64,000 nt of DNA, taken from the NCBI GenBank assembly GCA_011009095.1, contig VTPC01091312.1, positions 142,113 through 206,112 of the forward strand, in the 5' to 3' direction. The translations under genes and the position numbers were made by a program. Under the pieces are notes generated by a model, which did no database searches, was not told where the DNA came from, and saw nothing but the letters and a program-made list of their open reading frames with translations. The DNA is from Ignelater luminosus (lineage: Eukaryota > Arthropoda > Insecta > Coleoptera > Elateridae). Shown in pieces: positions 48,914 through 62,100 of this stretch. Numbering within the stretch: the stretch's first letter is position 1; each line of letters begins with the position of its first letter.

Positions 48914-50020
48914 CACTAGTGGAATTAATTCTGGACACTTTTAATAAAAATTAGCTCTTTTTGATATTTACAGAAAATGTATTTTCTGCTACGCCAAATT
49001 GATACTGTAATATAAATATTGCCAAATAGAAAAAATATAAACCTTCTAAACTTATAGTGGGGTTTATTGGTTCAATAAATAAAGACAGAAATTGATCATG
49101 TCTCCCCACAAATAAAGTTTCAAAAACTCGTGCAAGCATTGACTATCACGCCTCTAGACGATCATTTCGTCTTTGTTTGGACTCATTGGTAGAGAATAAT
49201 GAAAATCAATGCTTGCTCGCTTCATACTGGTTATATACAGATCAACTTGATCAAGCAATATCCGAACCAGACGGAGAGGCAGAAACTCATCAATTGGGCC
49301 CTGGAATCAAGGACTAGATGGAACAAGACTGGGGCAAATTTATTTAGAATGAAATGATGAAAACCAGGATCTTCGGCAGTGACGGGGTGAAGTTTATTTG
49401 GCTATGACCTGGGGAGGATCTTTTGCACAAGTGTACCGCGGCTACTTTGAAGCACCCAGTTAGTGTGATGGTGTGGGACAGCATGGTTAGCCATGGTGTG
49501 GGACGTCTGGCTGTTATTGAGGGCAATACCAATGCCGAAAAGTATCAAGAAGCACTGCTCGAGGTGAAACGGTTGTTTACAATCAAATTTGTTCGAAGGA
49601 GACCCACAAAAGTGCATCTTCCAGCAGGACAAATCGCCATGCCACACCACCAAGATTTGCAAAAAATGGCTTTGTGACTATCACATGACTATCCTGAAGA
49701 TCTGCAACGTCTGGTGCACTCCTTACCTTGACGAACCGAAGCTGTACTTGAAAACAAATGATATCTAACAAAATATTAATTTTTTGTATTTTCTTTCGTT
49801 GTTTAAATTGTATTTTTTTTGTATAGTAAAAGTGTGTCTATAAAATCGTGTTTATGCTTAATTTCTCACTACAAATTTGATAAATGACGGCTTATGATTA
49901 TATGGTAATAATTATAATAAAACCTACTTTGATAAAAATATAAAGTATAAGTGTTTATAACGTAGAAATGATCAATAAATGCAAAATTTTAAAAAATGTC
50001 CAGAATTAATTCTACTAGTG
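48914..50020 (+). mobile_element. Tc1-like element, shortened and decayed (1.1 kb)
   Basis: The ends are a near-perfect inverted pair: CACTAGTGGAATTAATTCTG (48914 on) and, reverse-complemented from 50020, CACTAGTAGAATTAATTCTG, continuing GACA, with a single mismatch in 24 bases. TA borders both sides (48912-48913 and 50021-50022), as expected for Tc1 insertion. The good preservation of the ends contrasts with the worn transposase inside. Confidence 0.9.
49255..49770 (+). pseudogene. Tc1-like transposase relic
   Basis: Plus-strand words in order: HQLGPGIKD (a worn LNWALEHKDW), TRIFGSDGVKFIW (about 49360-49400, the block after the first catalytic D), SVMVWDSMVSHGVGRLAVIE (49459-49518) with GNTNAEKYQEALLEV, then in a shifted frame CIFQQDKSPCHTTKICKKWL (about 49614-49675), which holds the second catalytic D. 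The third acid block is lost: the expected SPDLNPIENLW is not present before the tail ending YLKTNDI-stop. Stops sit in the first catalytic region. The N-terminal HTH part (48960-49250) is not readable. Confidence 0.75.
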
Positions 50021-50044
50021 TATGAGCCGATAAAAATCCACATA
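50021..50044 (+). other. 24-base host spacer between two TA insertions
   Basis: TATGAGCCGATAAAAATCCACATA separates the right end of the Tc1-like element from the left end of the mariner, including one TA of each duplication. Read in the frame of the left relic it gives stop-ADKNPH. That fits the (W)ADENPH word of the older transposase with TGG changed to TGA, so the spacer is a piece of the older element. Confidence 0.7.
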
Positions 50045-51339
50045 ACACATCGTTCAATAAGTCCCGAGACTAACAACGAAAACAACATTTTTTTTTTCAA
50101 AAATCATTTTTATTCATCAATATAATCTCCTTTTAGAGTGATACAATCTTTCCAACGCCTTTCCAACATTTCTATACCATGTTTATAGAAGGATTTATCC
50201 TTTGCTTCAAAATAGGCTTCAGTTTCGGCAATGACCTCCTCATTCGAGCCAAATTTTTTTCCCTGGAGCATTTTTTTGAGATCAGCAAAGAGCCAGTAGT
50301 CGCTGGGGGCTAAATCTGGCGAATACGGGGGGTGGGGAAGCAAATCAAAGCCCAACTCGTAGATTTTTGCCATTGTTTTCATGGACTTGTGGCATGGTGC
50401 ATTGTCTTGCTGAAAAAGGATTTTTTTCTTCTTCATGTGTGGTCGTTTTGCTGCGATCTCCTCCTTCAAACGTACCAACAAGTCAATATAATAATCACTG
50501 TTGATCGATTTATCTTTTTCCAGGTAGTCAATGAAAATGACGCCATGTGTATCCCAAAGAACAGACGCTATGACTTTGCCAGCAGATTGCTGCGTTTTTG
50601 GACGCTTTGGGCGGCTTTCGCCAGCCATGCGCCACTCAGATGATTGCCGATTCGACTCCGGAGTGAAATGATGTATCCATGTTTCATCCATGGTCACGTA
50701 TCGACGCAGGAAATCCTTTTTATTGCGAGTAAATAGCGATAAACAGCTCTCTGAATCGTCGATTCGTTGCTGTTTTTGTTCCATTGAAAGCAATCGCGGC
50801 ACCCACTTGGAAAAAAACCTTTTTCATGCTCAATTTTTCATAAAGGATTGTAAATACGCTTCCAGATGATATCTGTGTCATTTCTGCAATCTCACGGACC
50901 TTTACTTTGCGATTTTTCATTACGATTTTGAATACTTCACTCACATTTTCCGGTGTAACGGCTTCCAAAGGCCTACCCGAACGTTCCGCATCGTTTGTGT
51001 CCGTACGACCACGTTTAAACTCAGCATACCAACGACAAATCGTTGATTTGGATGGAGAGGAGTCCGGGTAACGTTTCTCAAGCCATTGCTGGGCTTCTAC
51101 GGTGTTTTTACCCATTAAAAAACAATGTTTTATCAACACGCGAAACTCGCTTTGTTCCATTTTTCAAACAAATTACAAAGTGACTTTACTCTAACCTCGA
51201 TAACTCTGCTGTTTGTGGTCCAATCGACGTGAAATTTTTACACGTTTCATGTGAAGGTTCGCACTCTAGGGAAACGTGGCTAGTTTGGTACTACTAGCAC
51301 CATCTCTGGGTTAGTCTCGGGACTTATTGAACGATGTGT
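50045..51339 (-). mobile_element. Mariner element, full length (1295 bp)
   Basis: Perfect 30-base inverted terminal repeats: 50045-50074 begins ACACATCGTTCAATAAGTCC and continues CGAGACTAAC, and 51310-51339 is its exact reverse complement. TA lies on both sides (50043-50044, 51340-51341). Length is that of a canonical mariner. It contains one transposase gene on the minus strand with a single frameshift. Perfect ends mean recent insertion compared with its neighbours. Confidence 0.95.
50110..51160 (-). pseudogene. Mariner transposase, one frameshift (DD34D)
   Basis: The gene starts at the ATG 51160-51158 (MEQSEFRVLIKHCFLMGKN). Its first frame carries the paired helix-turn-helix DNA-binding region (STICRWYAEFKRGR; then VREIAEMTQISSGSVFTIL). 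The frame breaks at a run of seven A on the plus strand (50811-50817), just at the K.VPRLL block that corresponds to WVPHEL. One base less in that run would keep it open. The second frame (from 50802) runs cleanly to the stop at 50110, with the catalytic residues in YVTMDETWIHHF, ILFQQDNAPCHKS and YSPDLAPSDYWLF; the last two acids are 34 residues apart. It ends RWKDCITLKGDYIDE, the usual mariner C-terminus. Total length would be about 349 residues, normal for the family. Because the only lesion is a homopolymer indel, a sequencing error is possible. Confidence 0.9.
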
Positions 51340-51341
51340 TA

Positions 51342-51965
51342 TAATAAGGGAAAACCATGTGCACAATCAGTTCTTAATAAATGTTTTTCAACATAACCTT
51401 AAAAACAAAAAGAAGAATGTGGTGTCTTTAGGATGGTGCTCCTGCGCATTTTCACAATAATGTGATAGGTCAAAATTTCAGTAATGGCCACCGTGATCAT
51501 CAGATTTACACGCTGTTAACTTTTCTCTATGAGATACAATAAGAAATTTGCTTTATGTCACAAAGAATAGATGCATGCGATCATTATAGGACCGTACCCA
51601 ACACATAGTTACAAAAATAATCAATCATAATGGAAAAACATTGCAAATTGTGAAGCAATTTAAAATTTTATATGAACATAATAAACTTTATTTTCGTAAT
51701 GGGGATTTTAAATCTTATTTTTTTATAGAATTACAGTGCCTGTATACAGAAGATAACCAACCGATAGGTAGAGAAGTTCTGCATTGCGTGATTTTATCAA
51801 TTTTGGTAATGGTGTTTTGATAGTTTTCGGAATATTATTACTACCTAATTACTTGATATTTTTTAAAGTTGATGATGATAACCCTACGTATGCAGAAAAC
51901 TGAAAGCGTGTTCGTCTTTATTGAATTCATTTCCAGAATTTTATTAATCTTTGTACACCCAGTAT
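51342..51965 (+). pseudogene. Old transposase relic, right part
   Basis: Directly after the mariner the plus strand continues the older element: IIRENHVHNQFLINVF (51342-51390), then a worn QDGAP.HF.NNV block (about 51430-51465; the frame reads RMVLLRIFTIM), and words resembling WPP.S.DL....FLW (51480-51525) that mark the last catalytic region. The matching left part is at 48690-48911. CTTTGTACACCCAGTATA at 51950-51967 may be its outer end. Most of the middle is lost or unreadable. Confidence 0.55.
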
Positions 51966-51969
51966 AATA

Positions 51970-52760
51970 GCTACTATTGTATTATACTAAGTAAATTATG
52001 TACTTTGTTCTCTCAATAATTGGCTTCGTTAATTGAATAAGTAAAATTAAAATAATTAAAACGCAATTTAAGAACTATATCCAGTAGAGAAAGGAAAAAT
52101 TCATTATTTACACTGCTTTTGCTATCTAAAGCAATTGATATTCTTACAGTAAAGTTGGTAGAAAGTACTATTTGTTTGTTTTGGCGCATTTAAAATATCT
52201 AAACCGAAACACCTAACGAATAAACGAACAACTCTGTAATTCCTGATGAGTGTTATTGTCAAACAACTTCCGGGTAATTGTCCATTTTTGTTGATCATCA
52301 CTCGACCTATTACGCATTTTATTGACCTGACGAATTCATGTACTTATTACAATTTAACGTAATAAAATCGCAGTTTACATTTTCATAGAAACGTAGACAT
52401 TTACAGTTTTAAATTGGAGCACTCTACTGCATCTATCGTCTAAGATTTCGTTTGTTTTTGCTGATTTGAAACTAACAGTATACATTGTTGTTACCTAAAA
52501 CGTGCATTTAGGAATTATCGTGCAGATGCATCATGTAATTTCCTGAGAAAATTCCTTTCACCTAACTGTGAATACTTGAATATAATGAAGACTTGTTTCA
52601 ATTTGCAGTATTTAACCTAATATCATACGATTGTATTACTTTTTTTATTCGATTTTATTTGTCTTTTAAATTGAACTGTAAACAATAAAATTAATTAAAA
52701 TGTAAATAAAAATTAACTTTCGTTACTTATTAAAAAGTTAAAAAAGAACAGAACAAACCG
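51970..52760. other. AT-rich non-coding stretch
   Basis: No gene seen between the transposon cluster and the 3' end of the transporter gene. Confidence 0.45.
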
Positions 52761-52764
52761 TGAA

Positions 52765-52774
52765 TTTATTTTAT
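52765..52774 (-). terminator. Candidate poly-A signals of the transporter gene
   Basis: Two overlapping AATAAA words on the minus strand (plus-strand TTTATTTTATT) lie about 340 bases beyond the stop codon. In an AT-rich region such words are frequent, so this is only a candidate. Confidence 0.25.
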
Positions 52775-53113
52775 TAATAATAAAACTGCCTTAACTAATT
52801 GTACAATTTCACACAGTGAAACTAGAAACTTGACAATAAGGAAGAAAATATATGGAACTTAGTGGTATCACTTAAAAGAGTTTAGTTTTCTTTGTACAAT
52901 ACATTATTTATACTATCGCAGACTTATTTGTAACATGCATACCCTTACAATACATACATCATACAAACTTAATTATTTTAAATAATATTTATCGTGATAT
53001 ATTACAGTTATAATTTACAGTCCTACTAGAAGATGAGTGTGATAAAGATAAATGAGGTTTATACATACATACTCTAATTTAAAATTATCTCAATGATAAG
53101 AGAAAAGGAGAAA

Positions 53114-56100
53114 TTATGCAACACCTTGAAGATAAGGTACTACTACACTACCATTTCTAACATCTAGTGCACCGTAGCTATGACTGTATGGTCCCAAATT
53201 TAATCCGTTAAGTTCTCTTTTCGGCCAAGCTTGACTCTTATAACTGTTGCAAGCAATTAAACTATTCATTCCAGCTGGACGACTCTTTTCGATCGAAATT
53301 CCATTTCCAACACTTCTTATGCTATAAATTTAAATATGCAATTAGAAATGTAAAAGCAAATAGAAATACCTTTTCATGTTCACTACTTTCTTTAATTTAT
53401 AACTTTTCTCTAATGTATTTTTTTACTTTAAGAATCTTCATTAATAGTTATTTAAAAAAATTATTAAAAAGGTTTTTCTCCAATGTAATTTTAACTAAAA
53501 AAGAGCATAAAATACATTACCTCTTAACACTTTCATTGACGCTATTTTGAGGTGTCTTTCCTAAACTGCTAAGAACATCACCATTAGCTAATTTTTCTTC
53601 TTTCAGTTCCACATAAGCGGCAGGCTTATGGCTGAAGAACAGGAATAAGGTTACTACCACTGCGAGAAGTAAATGCACCGCGCAGACAAACATCGAGGCA
53701 TTTCTAAATCCGATACTGTCATAAAGAATTCCACTCAGAGATGGACCAATAAATGCACCCAAAGCAAATGTACTTGTCCATAATCCAGATATTAAAGCGA
53801 AAGTTTCTAGATTATTCTGGAAACCATGAGCTCTGTAAAACACAAGAAAATTACTTATTTCATACTTATAATTGCTACAAATTACGTAAAAAACATGTAG
53901 GCGTTATAATGAAAATTAAAGTAAATAAGTGCGTTGAACTTCCGTTTCGAATGTTGATTTAGTTTACTTTGATTATGGTAATTTTAAAAGAACAGCAAAA
54001 TCATGTAAATTAACTTTAGTTACAGTTGTGTAATATAATTAACGAAAATACCTCATGCATAAAATCAATTATTATCAGACAGTTAGTTATTTATTAAGCT
54101 GCTTAAAATAAAATGGTCATTTCGGTTATCAACTTGTTTTTTTTTCAGAACACCTTGACGGCTATTACCGACATTATTTTCAAATGATGCAATGTTTTTT
54201 ACTCACGAATCTCATGATTCAGAAACCGCCTTCCATTGATACTATTTTTACATATTTTGTGGTTCCAATGTTACGTTATCAAAGAAATATTTTGTTGCAA
54301 CCGATATTGGCAATATTGCGTATTTCGATTGCAATGCAAGCTGTGTAGACTTCGATATTATTAAATGGAATTTTTAAAAATTCTGTGTAATATGCTTGGA
54401 AACCATGACTAACAATAAGAAACGTGATAGACACAGGTGAATTAAAGGATAACCCGTTTCGTTAAAAATCAATAAAAAATAAATGTAACTGTTTTTTTGT
54501 TTACATTTTATTTCTGAATGACTAGAACTGAGAAAACTAGTAGGCCCTCAAGAGCTCAACGGTCTACAAAAAGCTGAGGGTCAATAAGCACCTGAAGATC
54601 CTCCAAGGTGCTGGAGTTTATAAAAATCTGGAAGCTACAAGAGCCTGAAAGCATGCAAAAACTCGATATTTTGCAAGTATCATAAGGCTTACCTTTAGGC
54701 TTCAGACCTTAACGCTCGTTGTGAGCCTGAAGAATTGTAAGAACATAAGATCTCTTAATTATTCCGAGAATCTACAGAATTCTAAACCATTGCAAGAACT
54801 CAGGCGTTTTAAAGACCCGTAAATTCATAGAAACTCGGATCTACAGCCTACATAAAAAAGGATATCTATTTGTTTGAATTCATTTAAATAAACACAACAA
54901 ATTAATCTTCTCCCTCATGAGCTTCAAAATTTTCTGAAAGATATTCTTGTTTGTTGGCAATACCAAGAAGGTCTCTATAGTAAGTCAGATATTGAGAACC
55001 GTGGTCTGTAGATTTTGGCCTAGCATGATGAGTATCAGCTATTGATCATAACAGAGAATTTTTTAACACAAAATGCAAACGACTAGGAACGGGCAGAAAA
55101 CTATTAGAATTTTGCAAAATAATGAGAAACCTACCTGATAACTTTCTAATTAAGGTCTTATTTATGTCTTGTCTCCAAGTCTTAAATTTTGAAGTTATGC
55201 CTCTGTTTATGTATGATTAATTGTGGGACTTAAAGAGCTAAAAGTATACAGAATATGCTCAACAGTCATTTGTAAACAACTTCAACAAAAAGATCAAAAC
55301 ATTTGTTTCTTTAGCGCTCTTTCATTAAGTACAACGATCAAATTTAAAATTCTAAACATTCTCTAAAATTTGACTATAAGTGATCTTTTAAGATTACATA
55401 GAAAAAAATGTCTGGAATGGAAGGATCAGCTTATAGTGAAATGGAAAGCAAACTTAAAGAAAAATTGAAGTAGATAAACAGAAAGAGAGAAAATGATGAG
55501 CTGTAAGACATATCTCTTGTTACAAGCTACTACACAAGAAAGATATATCAAAAATAAAGAGGTTAAACAGAAGATTAAATTAAAGACATTAACAACATAA
55601 GATAAAGATATCAAATTATTATAAATTGCGCAGATGTAAGAAAACAAAGTTTAACATGTAATATCGAAAAGGAAAGAAGAGATCAAAAATGTGGATGTAA
55701 ATTATCACAAGGAAAAAGGATAAATAAAATCAAAAATCAAAGAATTAAAAGAAGTAAACATACAACAAAGTTAGCAACTTGACATTATCACGCCATGAAA
55801 ACATTTACTATCCAAACAAAAACATGAAGATAACAAACGAAAATAAGGTCTCTCAGTTATTGATACTGCAAAAATTAATTATTTCTCAAAAATGGCCTAA
55901 TTTAGAATTAACGTTAAGTACACTTACATGCTTGTACGAAGAGCATCGGTAAATGAAGCTACAAGTTGCGCTGACATTCCCAATCCGTGTAATATCAGCC
56001 CTGTAATTACCAAAGTCATGCTCCTGAAAACGTAAAAACAAAACATTAATAGATAGGCATTTTTATAAGATTCTTTGCCTAAAACATAGGCAACCTTAAT

Positions 56101-59100
56101 AGCACGTTTAAATAATAATTTTGTTTCTAGCCAAGAAAGTTAGACAAAATTAATTTTAAATCATAGTTAGAGTTTTTGATTTCTATAAAAAGCAAGTTGA
56201 GTTGGTTAAAATCAATAGAACGCAAAATATGAAAGATTAATTATTCTATCATTTAATTCAATTTATTTTTTTTATATCAAGTCATAACAACAAATAAAAG
56301 ACTGATACATTTTATTATAAAGATAACATATTTTTTTGCTACTTACGTTTCAATCGGCAAAAATGGTGCTGGTCCAACAAGGACGAATCCGGCCCCTACA
56401 AACACTGCTCCAAATATGGTGAGCAATTTTGGTGTAGCAATTCTATCACATATCCAACCAAATCCAGGTGCGGTAGCTGCATATGTGCCGCCATTTATAA
56501 CAAACATTATACCTAAGAGTACCGGTTTCATATCGAATTGTCTTAAGTGTGGTTCTAATGTTGCTTGCAAAAATCCAATCGACATACTAGTTACGATAAT
56601 ACTTATAGTTGCTAATAATACCCCAGGAATCTTTAAAGCTTTTATCATAGACGCTACAAAACAATATATCATTAATGCATATTTCAATTTTTTTTATAAT
56701 AAACGTAGTTATGCTTAATACTTACGACCCTTGTCTCTATCTTCTCCGTCGCTATGACCAGGAAGTACAAAAGCAGTTAATATAGCTGCCAAGAATAATG
56801 CTGAGCCCATTACTGCAAATGGCATTGTGTAACCACCTACTTGATACAAGGCTCCTCCAACAGTTGGACCTACTATTAGTCCAAATCCAAAACAGGTTTC
56901 CAAGCAAGCCTACAAATAATAAGGATTGCTATAAATAAGTTGTCAAAATCATTCAGTCATATTGAAAATTAAATAGGCAAAACTGTAAAACTGATATTAA
57001 CAAAAGAGTAAAATAAAAATTTCTACACATTGTAAAACAGGACTACTATGGGTCAGTAAGAAAATTTGGCCAAACGACCATATCTATAGAGCATTTTACT
57101 TTAAAGCCTTGCAACAGTCCTTAATAATACAAATAGGAATTAGAAAACTGTTGTCGAATGAATCAGAAGTTAGCAAGATGCGACCAAATATCAATTAGTT
57201 TGTTTTGCCAACTTACGCAAGAAGAAGGCAAATAAACTATTATAGCAAGATTCAGCACCAACTCCTTGTTTTCTAAAAGCCTTGTTTATCTGTATTCTCA
57301 CTTTTTTAAATATGTACTGAACCATAAAAGTTGATATAGAAATAGATGAAGATAATACATTTAAGCTATTGATGAATGAAGCTAGAATTATTGTGCATAA
57401 CTGTCTCTGTTACATTAAGGTTAAAGTTGGTAAAGATAATATTCTACACTTCACTGATAAATTTAAATTGCCCTATCTCATCTCAAATCAAGATAAAGAA
57501 AGAGATTTACTTTTGTTTCTCATGATAAGAATTTTTGAAATAGATTTGGCCTTTCAACAATTGACTTTTGCTCCATCTCCGTTTGATACCGATTTTGATA
57601 ATCTAAATCAGAGGTGAGCACATTTGGCCTCCGGAGTGGAATTGACTCGTTTAAAGGTGAACTTATGGGCCAAAACCATCTTTCGAACAGAAGTTTAACT
57701 AAAAAAGTAGTTTAGACTTGCATACGCAAACGTATTTTATTATTATACGTGTCAATTCGGCCTGGTGTCTACCCCTGTGACATACCAACCTTACTATATT
57801 AACCCCAGTTAATAGAATTCATTTTGTAACAAAAGCAGAAGAGTAGCTAACCACAGAAAGATAGTACAATGAACACAACCACACAACCTTAAACTCAAAA
57901 CAAAAAAATAACATAAAGCAAATGTGACGTATTTAAGAAACAAGGTGAATGTGTCTTAGAAACACTCCGAACCACTTCTGAAATTATGTGAAGTAATCTC
58001 AGATTGTATCAAACTGCTTCTAGGTCTCTTCTCGTGACCTACCATCCAACAGCCAAGAATGATCTATTATATCCCCAGACACATAATTAATTCCATGTAT
58101 TGAGTACCAAGATATCTCTATTTTTTATCGATCAATGTTTCACACTGGTTTAAAGTAAACGTTTTGTTCTCCATGTCACACAACCGTTGTTTGTGCCTAT
58201 ATTGTAACCAGACGCATTTTCTCAAGTTATTCTGTCCCCTGTTATTGTATGAGTTTGTCCTTTACTGAGATTCAGGATTTGTTCTGTTGTTTTACTGAGC
58301 AGTTCTCAGATAATCAGTTAAGATCATTTTAGCTTAAGAGAGTCGTTCTAGTTCTTAAGGTGGTCTTCTGCGAGAAGCTTTTTGAAGTCTATTTTGATTG
58401 AATTCTAAAGGATATAGCAGCCAGATTCCGACCTGAGCAAGTGGGTTTTCGTTCTTCTCTTTGAAAGTGAGTTAGCACTGTGAACAATCAACTCATATGA
58501 GTCTGATCCTCAGACCTAATTGAACTGTTTGATGTTGTTTTTTTGTTTATATATCAACAAAAGGAATGATCGCTAAATATCTGGAATATAGTGGTATACC
58601 TTCATAGATTTATGACAAGTGCATTTCTTGTGTTAACAAGAAATTGTTTTATAGTAGTTACTTGCTTCTACAACTGCCCATGTCAAATTTACATAATGGT
58701 GTCTGTTTTCCGAGTATTCTTCTAGTTTTCCATATCTAGAGTAACTTAAAACTAATTCAGATATTTTCTGCAATATTTTAAAGTGGCGTTCGCCTGTTAT
58801 GGTCATTTTGAAATCAAGATTTTTCGGTTTGAAGAAATTGGTTCTTTCGAAGGTGAAATTTATTAGCTCAAAATTGGCTTATTCTCACTATTACAGAACA
58901 AAAACATCAAAAAATATCATAATCAGAAGTAGAGACTAAGCCAAGAATTCTAGTCCAAAATGATCAGTCAGCTAGGATTAAGCCATTTTATATGTTCCAT
59001 CGCTATTTTGTATAAGAAAGTTCATAACAAATTGCCAAAAACAAGAAGAACCTACTTCAACTAGTTCCTCCCAAAAAGAAATTTTTGGAAACATAACTAC

Positions 59101-62100
59101 TGCGACGCTCATTGACCTTTATAAGGTTGGTAACAAGTACAAATAAAGTATGATAAAAAGACTTATTTTTCTAATTATCTTAGAAATACCGTTTTTGATA
59201 TACTTACAAATACTGTTGCTACGCTGTCAGGAAATTCCTTAGCAATAATGGCAAAACTAGCTGTAAGGAACGCCGCATTTCCAACGGCTTCTACTATCCT
59301 AATTATAAAACTAAGAATTATAAACGGATAGTGTCCACCTACTTTATCTAAAAGCCTGAAAACATCGAACGTTACCAAATGAGATATTCAATTGTATAAA
59401 TTAAATCAATTTACCCAAATAAAATAGCACAAATTCCTGTAGTATAAATTCCCGTGTTGAATACTAATTTAGGACCCATTTTGTTGAGATGCGCCCCATA
59501 GATGGGACTGACTAGAAATACTACCAATTCGAATATACCAAAAACTAATCCATACTCTGTAGCTGTACATCCTTTGTTTTCAGCCTAAAACACAAAAAAA
59601 AGATTAATGTTTTAATAAAAGAATTAAAGGACAACCCATAAACATGTTTTTCTAAAATTAAAAAGGTCATCATAGATCATTAATTAAAGAAAGATTAATT
59701 TGATTAATTTGTTCGATTGTTGTAATATTATTTTAGGAACTGTTATCAATGAAATGTTATTGGAGACAAATAAAATATTTTATATGAATTCATTACATGC
59801 TACATAGTAATATGTTAGTTCTAAGAAAAATACAGTATAGGCGCCATTGCATCCTGAGCCTTATCAAGATTTTCGTCAACAACTACATGTTAAGCAAGAT
59901 ATTACTAGAAATTTCTAGAAAATCCATGGTTTTAGTCGGAATGTAGATGACAAGACAATTTTTTTCAAAATAAAAAATTTATTTAAATTTAGTACTAGGT
60001 ATGTTAAAGTACTTATTTTGAATAAAGATTTTATTTGTGCAGCTCTTGCATTTATTTATCATCAACAAAGTTCAATTTAACGCTTGATAAGAAAAGGAGG
60101 GTCAAACTGTACTACAAGGAATTTTTATTGCCAGTTGTTTACGTTACACAATTATGTAACTTTTGCTGAAAATTCACGTGATTCTAAAGTTATAAATGTT
60201 AATAGAGCATTTGTTTATAGAGTCATCGAGTCAAGTGTGACTTTACGTCAACTTATATAAAAGGATCATTCATTATAACTTTGAAAAATAATTATCCAGT
60301 TGAATTCTTGTTGCTAAAATAACTTTGAAGTAAACCGCTTTTGATATTAGTGTTGTGTTGAAGATTGTTATAATTTGAGGTTAGAATCATGATCCGACTG
60401 TGTCCACAGTGTCTAAATTAAATTTTGTGATGATTTATTGATGTAAAGGTGATATTGGTAGAAGAAATCACGTTTTTGATTTTAATTTATTATTGTTATT
60501 ATTTTGTTCTAATTTCTACAGAAGTATTTAGACAATTATGAGTTTTATTGAACTGTTACTACCCGAAGTATCAAAATCACCAAATAGTAGTGGTGGTATA
60601 CTGATCAAAAATCAATTACAAAATTGTTTGAGATGTTATTCTATTCAAATTATAGTTGGCTTATGTACTATGCTATACCTGAGAAGATTTGCCTAGCTCA
60701 CATAAACTCGATTTGCCAGAAAATAAGGGTGTTATAAATTCTCAGGAATTTAAGAAAGTGCAAACAAGCTCAATTTAAGACAGAAAACTTATAGTCACAA
60801 ATATTTCTTTTGTTCGAGAACCAAAAAGACTACTTTTTAGTGGTTTTATTGCAGTTTTAGGTTCTGTGTTTGAATAACAAATGAAGACTGCAGAAAAAAA
60901 CAGTTACTCAAAATTACTAGATACTTTAACCGGTTTTGATGCAGCTGGTATCAGAACCAAGATCATTATCAGTTAAGAAGGCCTCTCTTACTGATTTGTA
61001 GGTTTGGGAAGATGTTATCAAGGTTCTGATATGCATCAATAGCAGGAGGTATGCCTTAAAAAACCGATTAAATCTCCTGCAGGAACTGCAAGTAAATTAG
61101 ACTACCAAGTCAATCAATGAAATGTGTTGACCAATAACGTGAATCATTCTCATTCAGATATTGATTGGAAATTTTTTTGGTCTTTTGCTATATTTTCTCG
61201 AAACTATAACGACTAAACATATAACTTTGTATGATTATGTGAAGTAAAACTGTTCAATGAACTCAATAAATTCCATGCATATTGTCGTAATGCAATTACA
61301 TTACAAAATGGTAGGAAGCGTATATCAGACAATAATTTTGTTGGGGATAGCACGAAAAGGGATAGAAACTAATGCACAAACTTAGTTTTAATATAAGGAT
61401 GCACACGAGAGTTTAGATATTTTCTATGCAGAAATAAACGTTTCTGATCTTGACTATCATGTCTTGAATTTCCTTTAGTTTCCTACAGATTTGCAGCGTC
61501 TCTTCTATATACTCCGCGTAATAGAAAAATGAGAAAAAGAATTTTTAATATATTTTGAGTTTCTTCATATTATTATATAACAGACTTTGTCCAAAGCTTA
61601 AATTTGTACTAATTAATTTTGACATTCTTTTGTTAGTCTTCATTTTTAATCCATGTATAACTAACATGGAAATAAAGAAAACTAAGTTTTTATCTAACCA
61701 AATTTATCAACTTTCCAAACAACAGAATTACTAACTTTAAATCAATTTTTTTGAATTGCGGATAAAGGTGCAGTTTTCATATTTGAATAAGAATTGAACA
61801 GGAATTGAATAAAATTTGATGTTACTTTTACATTAAAATTCTGCGCCATTTAGAGATTTGTTTTGTAATTTCTCTTATTTAAAGACATCAAGGTTGTTTC
61901 ACCTATCCATGGAATCAGATCAATTTGGTATTTACATAGTACTCTAAAACTGCACAATAAAATAACCAGTCTGGAGAGTAAGGAATCTAGTCCAAATCTC
62001 ATTGAGAAAAGTTTATGCTTTTGGAAACGAATTGAAAAATCGTAGAGTAATGCATTTTGTAGTCTTCAGCTCTCTAACAGCATTCGTTGTTCTGTCGTGA

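Noticed and set aside
49344..49771. Several 62-86 codon minus-strand frames
   Set aside because: Antisense shadows of the Tc1-like transposase relic.
50332..50643. 103-codon plus-strand frame
   Set aside because: Antisense shadow of the mariner transposase gene.
57369..57617. 82-codon frame in the transporter's intron 3 as a nested gene
   Set aside because: No motif, no promoter or poly-A context, and length is reachable by chance.
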